In this document: positions 39,368 through 47,952 of the stretch, piece after piece | How positions within the stretch are numbered: position 1 is the first letter of the stretch | How the letters are laid out: every line of letters starts with the position of its first letter | NCBI GenBank assembly: GCA_963839615.1 | Contig: CAWIVY010000009.1 | Coordinates: forward strand, 124,001-188,000 | DNA length: 64,000 bases | Source: DASQMT01 sp963839615 | Lineage (GTDB): Bacteria; Actinomycetota; Thermoleophilia; Solirubrobacterales; Solirubrobacteraceae | Direction: 5' to 3' | Made by a program: the position numbers and the translations under genes | Notes under the pieces: generated by a model | Database searches by the model: none | Seen by the model: only the letters and a program-made list of their open reading frames with translations | What the model was told of the DNA's origin: nothing

Positions 39368-40068
39368 GGCTGGAACCGGTAGCCGACGCCCCACACCGTC
39401 TGGACGTGGCGCGGCTGCGCCGGGTCCGCCTCGATCTTCGCGCGCAGGCGGCGCACGTGCACCGTGACCGTCGAGGTGTCGGAGTAGAACGTGTACTGCC
39501 AGACCGCGTCCATCAGCTGCGTGCGGGTGAACGCCTGGCCGGGATGGCGCGCGAGGAACAGCAGCAGATCGAACTCGCGCTGCGTCAGCGTCACCTCCTC
39601 GCCGCGCACGAACGCGCGCCGCGCGGCGGGATCGATCACCAGGTCGCCGTGCTCGAGCGGCGGCGCCTTCTCCGGCGCGGGGTCGACGCGCCGGAGGACG
39701 GCATCCACGCGCGCGACCAGCTCGGCCGGCGAGAACGGCTTGACGACGTAGTCGTCGGCGCCGAGCCGCAGGCCGATCACGCGGTCGGACTCGTCGCCCT
39801 TGGCCGTGAGCAGGATCACGGCGATGCGCTCGCGCGGTCCGGTCTCGCCGAGGTCGCGCAGCCGCCGCATGACCTCGAGCCCGTCGATGCCGGGCAGCAT
39901 CAGGTCGAGCACGACGAGGTCGGGCCGCCGCTCGCCCGCCAGCTCGATCGCGCGCGGGCCGTCGCCGGCGACGCGCGTGTCGTACCCGGCGCGGGCCAGG
40001 TAACGCGAGACGACCTCGGCGATCGTCGGCTCGTCGTCGACGACGAGCACGGAGCCACGCGAGGACAT
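39364..40068 (-). CDS. OmpR/PhoB-family response regulator
   Basis: This 234-residue regulator has a receiver domain with DD at 11-12, the phosphorylated D55 (VVLDLMLPG) and a lysine in YVVKPF near 107. It is followed by a winged-helix domain ending VQTVWGVGYRFQP. It is first in an operon with the kinase and sixA. Its 5' region contains the folded element at 40114-40229 (in reverse sense). Confidence 0.92.
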
Positions 40069-40113
40069 GACCTGATTGTGCGCACGGAGCGCCGGGCGTT
40101 ACAAGGGCCCGGC

Positions 40114-40229
40114 GGCCGCGTTCAGGCTTCCGTCATAGAGGCAGCCCGGTCAAGTCCGGGCCGAGGCGTAGCCGGTGACGAGGCCTCCGGCCGAGGCCGA
40201 ATGCCCGGCATCCCGGTCAGAACGCGGTC
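40114..40229 (+). ncRNA. Structured RNA candidate, some cobalamin-riboswitch-like features
   Basis: A closing stem of about 10 bp pairs 40114-40123 with 40220-40229 (core CCGCGTTC/GAACGCGG). Inside are a CCCGG-TCAAGT-CCGGG hairpin, a GGCGTAGCCGGTGA segment, a GAGGCCTCCGGCCGAGGCC hairpin, then GAATGCCCGGC. The order resembles the core of btuB-type cobalamin riboswitches (GAAxxCCxGUG.., GCGCAGCGGUAA, AAGCCCGAAGACC), but several conserved bases differ. No gene lies downstream on this strand; read from the other strand it would be the leader of the response regulator. The 179-bp gap holds no gene. Confidence 0.4.
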
Positions 40230-40247
40230 CGGATGACCCGCGGAGCA

Positions 40248-41639
40248 CTAATACGCGCGAATGGGTGGACCGGTGATCGTGCCGCCGCCCGGGCGGGTCC
40301 ACTTGGCCCGGTAGACCTGCCTCTTCTTGTGGTCGGCGCGGAAGCCGTACACGCCGCTCGTCGGCACGACGGTGAGCCGACGCCAGCTCCCCTTGCCGAT
40401 CTTGTTCTGGATCGTGACCTCGGTCGGACCGGTCGCGGGGCGCACGCGGCCCCAGAGCACGTCGTTCGAGCCGTACTGCTTGACGGCGAGCGGCAGGATG
40501 AAGCCGTCGTATGCCGGCTTGCGCTTGCCGTTCGACGTCTTCAGCCCGGTCTCGAACCCGGAGTAGCGCTGCAGCCGCGAGCCCCCGCGCGGCTGGTCGT
40601 CGAGCATCAGGTACTGCGAGAACGCCGCCACGCGCGGGTTCGCGTAGGCGATCCGCTCGGAGATCGCGAGATACTCGGCCTGGCGCCGGAGTGAGACGCC
40701 CGCGATCGGATCCGGCTTGCTCTGGATGCCGAACTCCGTCAGGTAGATCGTGCGGCGCGAGGCGATCACGCCCGCGCGGGCGGCGCGGTTGAGCGCTTCG
40801 ACGAGCCGGCTGAGCGCCCCGATGCTGACGTCGTCGCGGTCGGGATGGACGAAGTTCGGCCCGGCCTTGCGCGTGTAGGCGTGGTGCGCGTAGCCGTCCA
40901 TCCGCAGCTTGGCGCAGCTGCGCTTCTTCTCGTAGTCGGAGTTCAAGCAGGTCGCGCGCCGCAGGAAGCTCAGCGGCGAGACGAGATTCGAGTTCCCGAT
41001 CGGCGCCGTCTCGCCGAACAGCACCTTGTCACGCGAGCCCCCCGGCGCGCGGTGGATCGCCCGCTCGGCCGCGCGGTAGAGGCCGCGGTAGATCATCGGC
41101 GAGGCCGGCCTGTCGTTGGAGTACTGCGGCTTGAGGAAATCCGGATGGTTCGGCTCGTTCCAGATCGACCAGAGGTTCACGCGATCGCCGTAGCGCGTGG
41201 CGACGGCCGTGACCCAGCGGCCGAACTCGCCCGGGCCGGGCCGGTTGAGATGCCCCCGCTTCGTACCGGTGGCCCATGTCGGAACGGGGCCGGTGAGCGT
41301 GACCTGCAGCTCGATCCCGCGGCGCTCGGTCGAGTCGACGAGCCGGTCGAGCCGGCCCCACGTCTCCGCGGGGTAGGCGGTGTGATCGGCGCGATCGAAG
41401 GCCGGGGGCCGCTTGGAGTTCGGGCGCGCCGTGAACTCGCGCCAGTAGACGAGCGCGCGCACGCGCTTGACGCCGAAGGCCTGGATCTCGTCCAGCGTCG
41501 ACTCGCGCTGGGAGTCGTCGAGCAGCTCGCCCGGCGCCTCGAACGTCATGACCTGCCCGCTCGAGGCCTGCCCGGCGGCAGGGGCCAGCAGCGCCGCGGA
41601 GAGCAGCGCGAGCAGCGCGAGGACGAGCTGTCGTGACAC
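40248..41639 (-). CDS. Secreted glycoside hydrolase, clan GH-A (cellulase-like)
   Basis: This 463-residue protein has a signal peptide (residues 1-25, ending AGQA) and a TIM-barrel glycosidase domain. The acid/base E162 is in LWSIWNEPNHPDF and the nucleophile E302 in TIYLTEFGIQ. The pattern is that of clan GH-A (GH5/GH39-like); the substrate cannot be told. A beta-type tail of about 90 residues follows the barrel (VTIQNKIGKGSWRRL). The GTG start is preceded by AAGGAG. Monocistronic. Confidence 0.83.
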   Translation of the reverse strand: MSRQLVLALLALLSAALLAPAAGQASSGQVMTFEAPGELLDDSQRESTLDEIQAFGVKRVRALVYWREFTARPNSKRPPAFDRADHTAYPAETWGRLDRLVDSTERRGIELQVTLTGPVPTWATGTKRGHLNRPGPGEFGRWVTAVATRYGDRVNLWSIWNEPNHPDFLKPQYSNDRPASPMIYRGLYRAAERAIHRAPGGSRDKVLFGETAPIGNSNLVSPLSFLRRATCLNSDYEKKRSCAKLRMDGYAHHAYTRKAGPNFVHPDRDDVSIGALSRLVEALNRAARAGVIASRRTIYLTEFGIQSKPDPIAGVSLRRQAEYLAISERIAYANPRVAAFSQYLMLDDQPRGGSRLQRYSGFETGLKTSNGKRKPAYDGFILPLAVKQYGSNDVLWGRVRPATGPTEVTIQNKIGKGSWRRLTVVPTSGVYGFRADHKKRQVYRAKWTRPGGGTITGPPIRAY

Positions 41640-41760
41640 GTATTGCTCCTTGCTTCGGTCGCCTGACCGGCCGGCGCCGGCGCAGTGGGAGAGCGGCCGG
41701 CGGTCGCGGACTGTCGGACGTACGAACCCTCCCGGGCACGCACGGTTGCGGTGCCGAAGG

Positions 41761-42338
41761 TTAGCCGCCGGCCAGCGCGACGACGCCGGTGAGAGTTATC
41801 AGCACCCAGGCGACGTCGGCGGTCTCCTCGGCGCGGTCGATCCCGGCGAAGAACGAGCCGAAGCCGATCGCCGCGAGCAGCGCCAGCCAGATGGCGGTGC
41901 GCGCCGTACGGCGTTCCTCGGCGTCGGCGGCCGGCGGCTCGCGCGCGGCAAGGACCACGCCGGAGAACGCGAGCAGCATGCCCACCAGCTGGAGCGCTGC
42001 GGGCCGCTCGCCCGAGGCGAGCCCGACCAGCACGGGGATCGAGACCCCGGTCGCCGAGATCGGCGCGACGATGCTCATCGTGCCGATCGAGAGCGCGCGG
42101 TAGAACGCGATCAGGCCGAGCAGCCCGAGGCCTCCGACGCCGGCCGCCCACGCCGTCGCCGCGGCATCGTGCTCGGTCGGCGCGCCGAGCAGCACCGCGG
42201 CGATCAGGATCGCGAGCGCGACGCCCTGCGACAGGAGCATCACCGCGACCAGGTGATGACGCCGGCTCAGCAGGCCGCCGAGGAAGTCCGACAGGCCCCA
42301 GGAAGCGAGGAAGCGATAGCGAGGAGAGCGGCCACCAC
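41761..42338 (-). pseudogene. EamA/DMT-family transporter, degraded
   Basis: The N-terminus reads VVAALLAIASSL in one frame (from a GTG at 42338), then WGLSDFLGGLLSRR in another. A single missing base near 42302 would join them as the family sequence SLSWG. The frame then continues through APISATGVSIPVLVGL to GFGSFFAGIDRAEE, and ends abruptly with a C-terminal-type LTGVVALAGG and stop. About 100 residues of the second half are absent, against about 280-290 usual. An ATG/GTG inside (42243) leaves 160 residues. The intact family exports metabolites. A functional short product is unlikely. Confidence 0.7.
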
Positions 42339-42350
42339 GGGCCGCTGAGC

Positions 42351-43508
42351 CTACGTCGTCAACTCGGCGAGGGTGAAGTCGGGCTGGGAGCCGAACGCGC
42401 GCATGTAGCGCCGCCGCACCAGCTCGTAGCGCCGCAGCGCCTCCGAGTGGCGGCCCCGGCGCACCATCAGCGCGATCAGGTCGCGCTGCGCCTGCATGTC
42501 CAGCGGCTCGAGCTCGGCCAGGCGCTGGAGGAGCCCGCCGGCGATCTCATCCTCGCCCGCCTCCAGCTTGAGGCCGGCCAGGCCGCGCAGCACCTGGGCC
42601 GCGAGGTCGCGCAGGCGCTCGCGCTCGACCAGCACCCACTCGGCATAGGGCTCGTCGGCCAGGAAGTCGCCCGCGTACGCGCCCGCCGCCGCGCTCAGCG
42701 AGGCGTCGGCGCGCTCGGCCGCGCCGTGATGGAGCGCGGCCAGGCCGGCGCGCGCGTGCGCCTCGAAGTCGTCCGCGTCGATCCAGACGCGACCCGGCGT
42801 CAGCTCGTAGCCACGGGTGCGCGCGACCACGTACCCCGAGGGCTTTCCCTTCGGACGATCCGGCTCGAGCCGGTCGCGCAGCGTGTGGATCGCCTGCCGC
42901 ACGCTCGTCGCGGCGGCGCGCCCACCGCTCGGCCAGAAGACCTCGATCAGCTCCTCGAGCGTGACGACCCGCCCGCGCTCGCAGACGAGGTACTTGAGCA
43001 GCTGGCCGGGGCGATGGCTGAGCCACTCGCCGACCAGCGGCGCCTCGTCGGTCTCCAAGCGCGTGTGCCCGAGCGCGCGCACGCGCAGGCGAGGGACGTC
43101 GGACGGGAGGCCCCCAGGCCCCGCGAGCCGGCTGAGCATGACGACGACCTCGCCCTGGGTGCCGGCTCGCGCCGCGGAGAGCCAGGCCGCGGCGCCATCC
43201 TGGAGCAGGATCTGCCGCTCGGCGAGCGCGGTGTCGCCGCGACGCACTAGCTCGCTGACGCACCCCGCGCCGGGACCGTTGCCCGGAGGCCGGCATCCCA
43301 GCAGCTCGCAGCAGGGCGTGCCGATGCGCGCGCCCGATCCCAGCACCGTGCGAGCGGCGGGGTTGCAGGCGATCAGCGCGCCGTCGGCGCCGAGCACGAG
43401 CGCGGGCGCCGGCAGGGACTGGAACGCCTCCCGCCAAGGGACGCCGAGCAGCTCTCGCCTGGAGAGCGTGCGCACGACCGATCCCGGCTTGGGCCCAACG
43501 GGGTTCAC
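42351..43508 (-). CDS. PAS - winged helix - BTAD transcriptional regulator
   Basis: This 385-residue regulator has a PAS-like N-terminal domain (about residues 20-130; FQSLPAPALVLGADGALIACNPAA). Next is an OmpR-type winged helix (about 160-240; QLLKYLVCERGRVVTLEELIEVFWP) and a bacterial transcriptional activator (BTAD) TPR domain to the end. It is SARP-like but lacks the ATPase of large AfsR proteins. Cysteines at about residues 65-85 (CCELLGC, GCVSEL) in the PAS part could bind a metal or sense redox. GTG 43508 (GGAAG ahead) is preferred over ATG 43556. Confidence 0.78.
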   Translation of the reverse strand: MNPVGPKPGSVVRTLSRRELLGVPWREAFQSLPAPALVLGADGALIACNPAARTVLGSGARIGTPCCELLGCRPPGNGPGAGCVSELVRRGDTALAERQILLQDGAAAWLSAARAGTQGEVVVMLSRLAGPGGLPSDVPRLRVRALGHTRLETDEAPLVGEWLSHRPGQLLKYLVCERGRVVTLEELIEVFWPSGGRAAATSVRQAIHTLRDRLEPDRPKGKPSGYVVARTRGYELTPGRVWIDADDFEAHARAGLAALHHGAAERADASLSAAAGAYAGDFLADEPYAEWVLVERERLRDLAAQVLRGLAGLKLEAGEDEIAGGLLQRLAELEPLDMQAQRDLIALMVRRGRHSEALRRYELVRRRYMRAFGSQPDFTLAELTT

Positions 43509-43683
43509 TGAGACTTCCGAGGGTCCCAGGCGGCCAGGCCCCGCCCAACCGTACATCTGTCCACTGGAGCGGGTTAACGCTCAATTGATCCGGCTGATAA
43601 CGGCGGGTTCACCGCGCCCGTCTAGTTTCGCCCCTCAGCAGCCTCGCGCGGATGGCGCGGCCGGATGGGAAGGGACGCATCGG

Positions 43684-44346
43684 ATGCTCAGCGGGATCAC
43701 AGGGGCCCAGGACGCGATCCGCCACGAGGCGGACCACATCCAATCAACGGTTGTGAGAGGCGGATTCCGTCGCCACCGCACGCTCGATCGATCGCCGGCG
43801 ACGGAGCGCCTGGTGCTCGCGGCGGTCACGCGCGCGAAGGAAGGCGACGCCGACGCGCTGCGCTTCCTCTACCTGCGCTACGCCGACAACGTCTACGGCT
43901 ACGTCTGCTCGATCGTGCGTGACGAGCACGAGGCCGAGGACATCACGCAGCACATCTTCGCCAAGCTGATGACGGCGCTCGTTCGCTACCAGCCGGGCGT
44001 CACGCCGTTCTCGTCGTGGATCCTGCGAGTGGCGCACAACGCCGCGATCGATCACGTCCGCTCGCGCCGTCCGACGCCGTGCGAGGAGATCCGCTCGATC
44101 GACGTCGAGGTCGACGTCACGGGTCGCGAGCGCTTCGCCGACCTGCGCCTGGCGCTCGACGCGCTGCCGTCCGAGCAGCGCGACGTGATCGTGCTGCGCT
44201 TCCTGATCGGGCTCACGCCGCGCGAGATCGCCACGCGGCTGGGTCGTTCGGAGGACGCCGTCCACGGCCTCCAGCATCGCGGCCGCCGCCGGCTGCGGCG
44301 CGAGATGCAGCGCATCCAGGACGCGCCGCTGCCGCTCGCCGCGTAG
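43684..44346 (+). CDS. Sigma-70 family (ECF-type) sigma factor
   Basis: This 220-residue sigma factor has region 2 (LRYADNVYGYVCSIVRDEHEAEDITQHIFAKL, with the WILRVAHNAAIDHVRSRR promoter-melting part) and region 4 (LPSEQRDVIVLRFLIGLTPREIATRLGRSEDAVHGLQHRGRRRL). The 45 residues before region 2 are basic and of unknown role. No anti-sigma gene is adjacent, which is unusual for ECF factors. It is divergent from the BTAD regulator across a 175-bp gap that probably holds both promoters. GGAAGGG lies ahead of the ATG. Confidence 0.88.
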   Translation: MLSGITGAQDAIRHEADHIQSTVVRGGFRRHRTLDRSPATERLVLAAVTRAKEGDADALRFLYLRYADNVYGYVCSIVRDEHEAEDITQHIFAKLMTALVRYQPGVTPFSSWILRVAHNAAIDHVRSRRPTPCEEIRSIDVEVDVTGRERFADLRLALDALPSEQRDVIVLRFLIGLTPREIATRLGRSEDAVHGLQHRGRRRLRREMQRIQDAPLPLAA

Positions 44347-44347
44347 C

Positions 44348-45871
44348 TCAGTCGCGCTTGCCGCGGCCGTAGAGCAGCTTCAAGCCCTTGCCGAGCAGCT
44401 TCGTCGTGCGCGGCTTGAAGGGGAAGAAGTGCAGATCCTTCGGCGGCGCGAAGCGCGTCACGAGCAGCGACTGCTGGCGGCAGTACTTGCGGATGCCGGG
44501 GGCGCCGTGGCGCGCGCCCAGGCCCGACGACTTCCAGCCGCCCATCGGCAGCTCGAACGCCAGGTAGTTGAGCTGAGCGTCGTTGACGCAGACCGCTCCG
44601 GCCTCGATCCGGCGGGCGATCTCCTCGCCGCGGGCGCTGTCCTTGGTCCACACCGACGCTGCGAGGCCGTACTCGGAGTCGTTGGCGAGCCGCACGGCCT
44701 CGTCGGCGTCGGCGACCTTCATCACCGGGACGGTCGGGCCGAACGTCTCCTCGGTCATGCACGCCATCGTGTGGTCCACGTCGACGAGCACGGTCGGCTT
44801 GTAGAAGCGGCCGCCGCCCTCCGGCGAGCCGCCGCCCGTGAGCACGCGCGCGCCCGCGTCGCGAGCCTGGTCGACGTGCCGGCTGACGGTGTCGAGCTGC
44901 GGCGGGAACGTGAACGCGCCGACGTCGACGGTGCCGGGGCCGGAGGAGACGCCCTGGCGCAGCGCCGAGACCTTGCGCGTGAGCTTGTCGATGAACTCGT
45001 CGTAGATCGGCTCCTCGACGTAGACGCGCTCGACCGAGATGCAGGTCTGGCCCGCGTTCTGCATCGAGTAGTAGGCGGCGGCGCTCGCGGCGCGCTCGAC
45101 GTCGGCGTCGGCGAGCACGATCATCGGGTCCTTGCCGCCGAGCTCGAGCGAGACGGGCGTGAGCGTCCGCGCGGCACGCTCCATCACCTTCTTGCCAGTG
45201 CTGGTGGAGCCGGTGAACATCACCATGTCGACCTCGTCGACGAGCGCCGAGCCGGTCGTGCCGTCGCCCGTGGCGACGAGCAGGACGTCCTCGGGCAGCC
45301 CGCACTCGCGCATCGCGCCGGCCATCAGCTGGGACGTGAGCGGGGTGATCTCCGAGGGCTTGAGCACGACCGCGTTGCCGGCCGCGAGCGCGGGGATGCA
45401 ATCGCCGAACGAGTTCGTCAGCGGGTAGTTCCAGGGGCCGATCACGCCGATCACGCCGAGCGGCCGGTAGCGCGAGACCAGCTTGCGGCCGGCGACGAGC
45501 GGGTTCGAGGAGCGGACCTTCTCGTCGGCGAGGTAGCGGGGCGCGTGCTTGGCCCAGAAGCCGAATGCGCCGGCGGCATAGGAGATCTCGTTGATGAGCG
45601 CGTCGTCGTGCGTCTTGCCGGTCTCCGACACGATCACGTCGACGATCCTGTCGGCGTTGTGGACGACCCACTTCTGAGCGCGCCGCAGCACCTTGGCACG
45701 GCCGTCGAAGCCGAGCTCCTCCCAGGCGGGCTGGGCGGCGCGAGCGCGCGCCACGAGCTCGGCGACCTCGGCGGCGGAGGCGACCGGGACGGTCGCGATC
45801 ACCGCGCCGGTCGCGGGGTTCTCGACGGCGAAGCCGCCCGGTACGGCTGCACTCTGCTCCACGGTGGCCAT
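44348..45871 (-). CDS. Aldehyde dehydrogenase family protein
   Basis: This 507-residue NAD(P)-dependent dehydrogenase has the cofactor motif FTGSTSTGKKV, the general base E243 (LELGGKDP) and the nucleophile C277 (NAGQTCISV). A C-terminal extension of about 35 residues (PPKDLHFFPFKPRTTKLLGKGLKLLYG) is basic and hydrophobic and might touch the membrane, as in fatty aldehyde dehydrogenases. Substrate not determinable. It ends 1 bp from the convergent sigma factor stop. Confidence 0.88.
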   Translation of the reverse strand: MATVEQSAAVPGGFAVENPATGAVIATVPVASAAEVAELVARARAAQPAWEELGFDGRAKVLRRAQKWVVHNADRIVDVIVSETGKTHDDALINEISYAAGAFGFWAKHAPRYLADEKVRSSNPLVAGRKLVSRYRPLGVIGVIGPWNYPLTNSFGDCIPALAAGNAVVLKPSEITPLTSQLMAGAMRECGLPEDVLLVATGDGTTGSALVDEVDMVMFTGSTSTGKKVMERAARTLTPVSLELGGKDPMIVLADADVERAASAAAYYSMQNAGQTCISVERVYVEEPIYDEFIDKLTRKVSALRQGVSSGPGTVDVGAFTFPPQLDTVSRHVDQARDAGARVLTGGGSPEGGGRFYKPTVLVDVDHTMACMTEETFGPTVPVMKVADADEAVRLANDSEYGLAASVWTKDSARGEEIARRIEAGAVCVNDAQLNYLAFELPMGGWKSSGLGARHGAPGIRKYCRQQSLLVTRFAPPKDLHFFPFKPRTTKLLGKGLKLLYGRGKRD

Positions 45872-45923
45872 GCGCCTGAGGCTACCGCAGCCGACACGGT
45901 GTCAGCGCAGGGTCGGCGTGCCC

Positions 45924-46379
45924 TCAGCCGAAGCTGAGCTTCTCGATCACGGCCGGCTCCTGCGGCCGGTCGCGGCCGTCCGTCGGCAGGCCCTCGAGCT
46001 TGTCGACGACGTCCATGCCCGAGGTCACCTCGCCGAACACGGTGTGCTTGCCGTCCAGCCACGGGGCGGCGCCGGTCGTGACGATGAAGAACTGCGAGCC
46101 GTTCGTGTTCGGGCCGGAGTTCGCCATCGCGAGCGCCCCGCGGACGACCTTGTGATCGTTGAACTCGTCCTCGAACTCGTAGCCCGGGCCGCCCGTGCCC
46201 GTGCCCTGCGGACAGCCGCCCTGGATCATGAAGTCGCGGATGATCCGGTGGAATCCGAGACCGTCGTAGAAGCCCTTCTCCGCGAGCTCGCGCATGTTGG
46301 CGACGGTCTTGGGCGCGTCATCGTCGAACATCTCGAAGACGATGTCGCCGTGATTCGTGGTCATGGTCATCTGGGACAT
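45924..46379 (-). CDS. Cyclophilin-type peptidyl-prolyl isomerase
   Basis: This 151-residue cytoplasmic cyclophilin has the active-site segments GFHRIIRDFMIQGG, NSGPNTNGSQFFIVT and WLDGKHTVFGEV. It starts 7 bp after the helicase stop, so it is the second gene of a helicase-cyclophilin unit. Three closely spaced in-frame ATG codons exist; 46379 is the first and 46370 the third. Confidence 0.93.
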   Translation of the reverse strand: MSQMTMTTNHGDIVFEMFDDDAPKTVANMRELAEKGFYDGLGFHRIIRDFMIQGGCPQGTGTGGPGYEFEDEFNDHKVVRGALAMANSGPNTNGSQFFIVTTGAAPWLDGKHTVFGEVTSGMDVVDKLEGLPTDGRDRPQEPAVIEKLSFG

Positions 46380-46386
46380 TCGGGTA

Positions 46387-47820
46387 TCAGCCTTTCGCGA
46401 GTTCGAGGCGCAGCGTGTAGCCGCGCACGTCGGTGCCGTCGACGGAGTCCGCGACGCGGGCCGCCTGATCGCTCGGCACCTCGAAGAGGGCGAAGCGCTC
46501 CAGCACGCGCACGTTGCGGATCGCCTCGCCGTCCAGGCCGGTCGCGGCCACGGCGCCGATCAGGTCTGATTCGGCGAGGCCGGCGGCGCGGCCACCCGAC
46601 GCGATCAGCTTGGTGAACGTGCCGTCGCCGTTGACGGGCGCCGCGGCGTCGTCGTGCGGCTTGCGGTGGCGGCGCGGGCGCGCCTCCTGGACCTTCGCCG
46701 GCGCGACCTTCGCGCCTTCGCTCCAGGGCGAGATCTTCGTGTTGGCGTTCTTCTCGATCGCCGCCAGCTCGCGCGCCTGGCGCGGCTCGACGAACGTGAT
46801 CGCGCGACCCGAGCGGCCGACGCGGCCGGTGCGGCCGATCCGGTGCACGTAGACGTCGGGCGAGGTCGGGACGTCGAAGTTGATGATGTGCGTGACCGTG
46901 GAGATGTCCAGGCCGCGCGCGGCGACGTCGGTCGCCACCAGGATCTGCACGCGCGCGTCCTTGAACGAGATCATCACGCCGTCGCGCGACCCCTGGCTCA
47001 TGTCGCCGTGCAGCGCCTTGACGTTCATGCCGCGGTCGCGCAGCGTGCGGTACAGCTGATCGCAGCGGATCTTGGTGCGCACGAACACGATCGCCTGGTC
47101 GGGCTGCTCGGACTCGAGCACGCGCGCGAGCATCTCGTTCTTGTCGGCCGTCTTCGTCTCGACGAAGAACTGCTCGACGGTGTCGATCGTGAGCGTCGCC
47201 GACTTGACCTTGATGGTCACCGGGTCGTAGAGGTGGCGCTCGGCGAGGCCGCGGATCTCGGCCGGCATCGTCGCGCTGAAGAGCGCCGTCTGACGGCCGT
47301 TCGGCGTGAACGAGAGGATCTTCTCGACGTCCTCGAGGAAGCCGAGGTCGAGCATCTCGTCGGCCTCGTCGAGGACCATGTAGCGGCACGCGTTGAGCAC
47401 CAGCGAGTGGCGCGAGATCAGGTCGAGCACGCGTCCGACCGTGCCCACGACGACCTGGGCGCCGGCCTTGAGCTGGGCCTGCTGCGTGCGGATCGGGGCA
47501 CCGCCGAAGACGGCGACCGGGTCGATCCCCTTGTGCTTGCCGTAGGTGCGCAGCGCCTGCGTGACCTGGATGCAGAGCTCGCGCGTCGGGGTCAGGATCA
47601 GCGCCTGCGTGTCGGGGTCGTCCGGGTCGACGAAGTCGATCATCGGCAGGCCGAACGCGGCGGTCTTGCCGGTGCCGGTCTGGGCCTGGCCGATCACGTC
47701 CCTGCCGGCGAGCAGGTCGGGTATCGCCTGCTCCTGGATCGGGCTGGGCGATTCGTAACCGACGTCGCGCAGAGCGGCGAGGACGGCGTCTGAGAGCCGG
47801 AGATCGGCGAAGGTTGTCAT
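46387..47820 (-). CDS. DEAD-box RNA helicase with DbpA-type RNA-binding domain
   Basis: This 477-residue ATP-dependent RNA helicase has all core motifs: SPIQEQAIP, AQTGTGKT (46-53), PTRELC, VLDEADEML, FSATMP, ALHGDMSQ, ATDVAARGLD and HRIGRTGRVGR. From about residue 400 a small RRM-like DbpA/CsdA C-terminal domain follows (FTKLIASGGRAAGLAESDLIGAV). It resembles DeaD/CsdA proteins of ribosome assembly and cold adaptation. A perfect palindrome lies upstream in the shared divergent region. Confidence 0.92.
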   Translation of the reverse strand: MTTFADLRLSDAVLAALRDVGYESPSPIQEQAIPDLLAGRDVIGQAQTGTGKTAAFGLPMIDFVDPDDPDTQALILTPTRELCIQVTQALRTYGKHKGIDPVAVFGGAPIRTQQAQLKAGAQVVVGTVGRVLDLISRHSLVLNACRYMVLDEADEMLDLGFLEDVEKILSFTPNGRQTALFSATMPAEIRGLAERHLYDPVTIKVKSATLTIDTVEQFFVETKTADKNEMLARVLESEQPDQAIVFVRTKIRCDQLYRTLRDRGMNVKALHGDMSQGSRDGVMISFKDARVQILVATDVAARGLDISTVTHIINFDVPTSPDVYVHRIGRTGRVGRSGRAITFVEPRQARELAAIEKNANTKISPWSEGAKVAPAKVQEARPRRHRKPHDDAAAPVNGDGTFTKLIASGGRAAGLAESDLIGAVAATGLDGEAIRNVRVLERFALFEVPSDQAARVADSVDGTDVRGYTLRLELAKG

Positions 47821-47845
47821 TCCGGCGCCAGAGCTTAGCTTCGAG

Positions 47846-47874
47846 GCACCGGTCACCCCGATGTGACCAGGTGC
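47846..47874. promoter_or_regulatory. Operator-like palindrome between helicase and ABC exporter
   Basis: GCACC-GGTCAC (47846-47856), spacer CCCGAT, GTGACC-A-GGTGC (47863-47874). The 6-bp inner arms are perfect, and the outer 5-bp arms pair with one bulged base. It sits 26 bp ahead of the helicase ATG and 79 bp ahead of the exporter ATG, in a 132-bp divergent region. The binding protein is unknown; no regulator gene is adjacent. Confidence 0.5.
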
Positions 47875-47952
47875 GGTCCTAGGCCCAAATGCGTCCGAGG
47901 AGTGTGGAGAACCCAACCATCTGCGTCGCCTGCCTCCGCTAGCTTCAGGCGA

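Noticed and set aside
40069..40247. Hidden small plus-strand gene after the structured RNA candidate
   Set aside because: The possible frame from 40233 runs through the antisense of the glycosidase with an Arg/Ala-rich product and no ribosome site.
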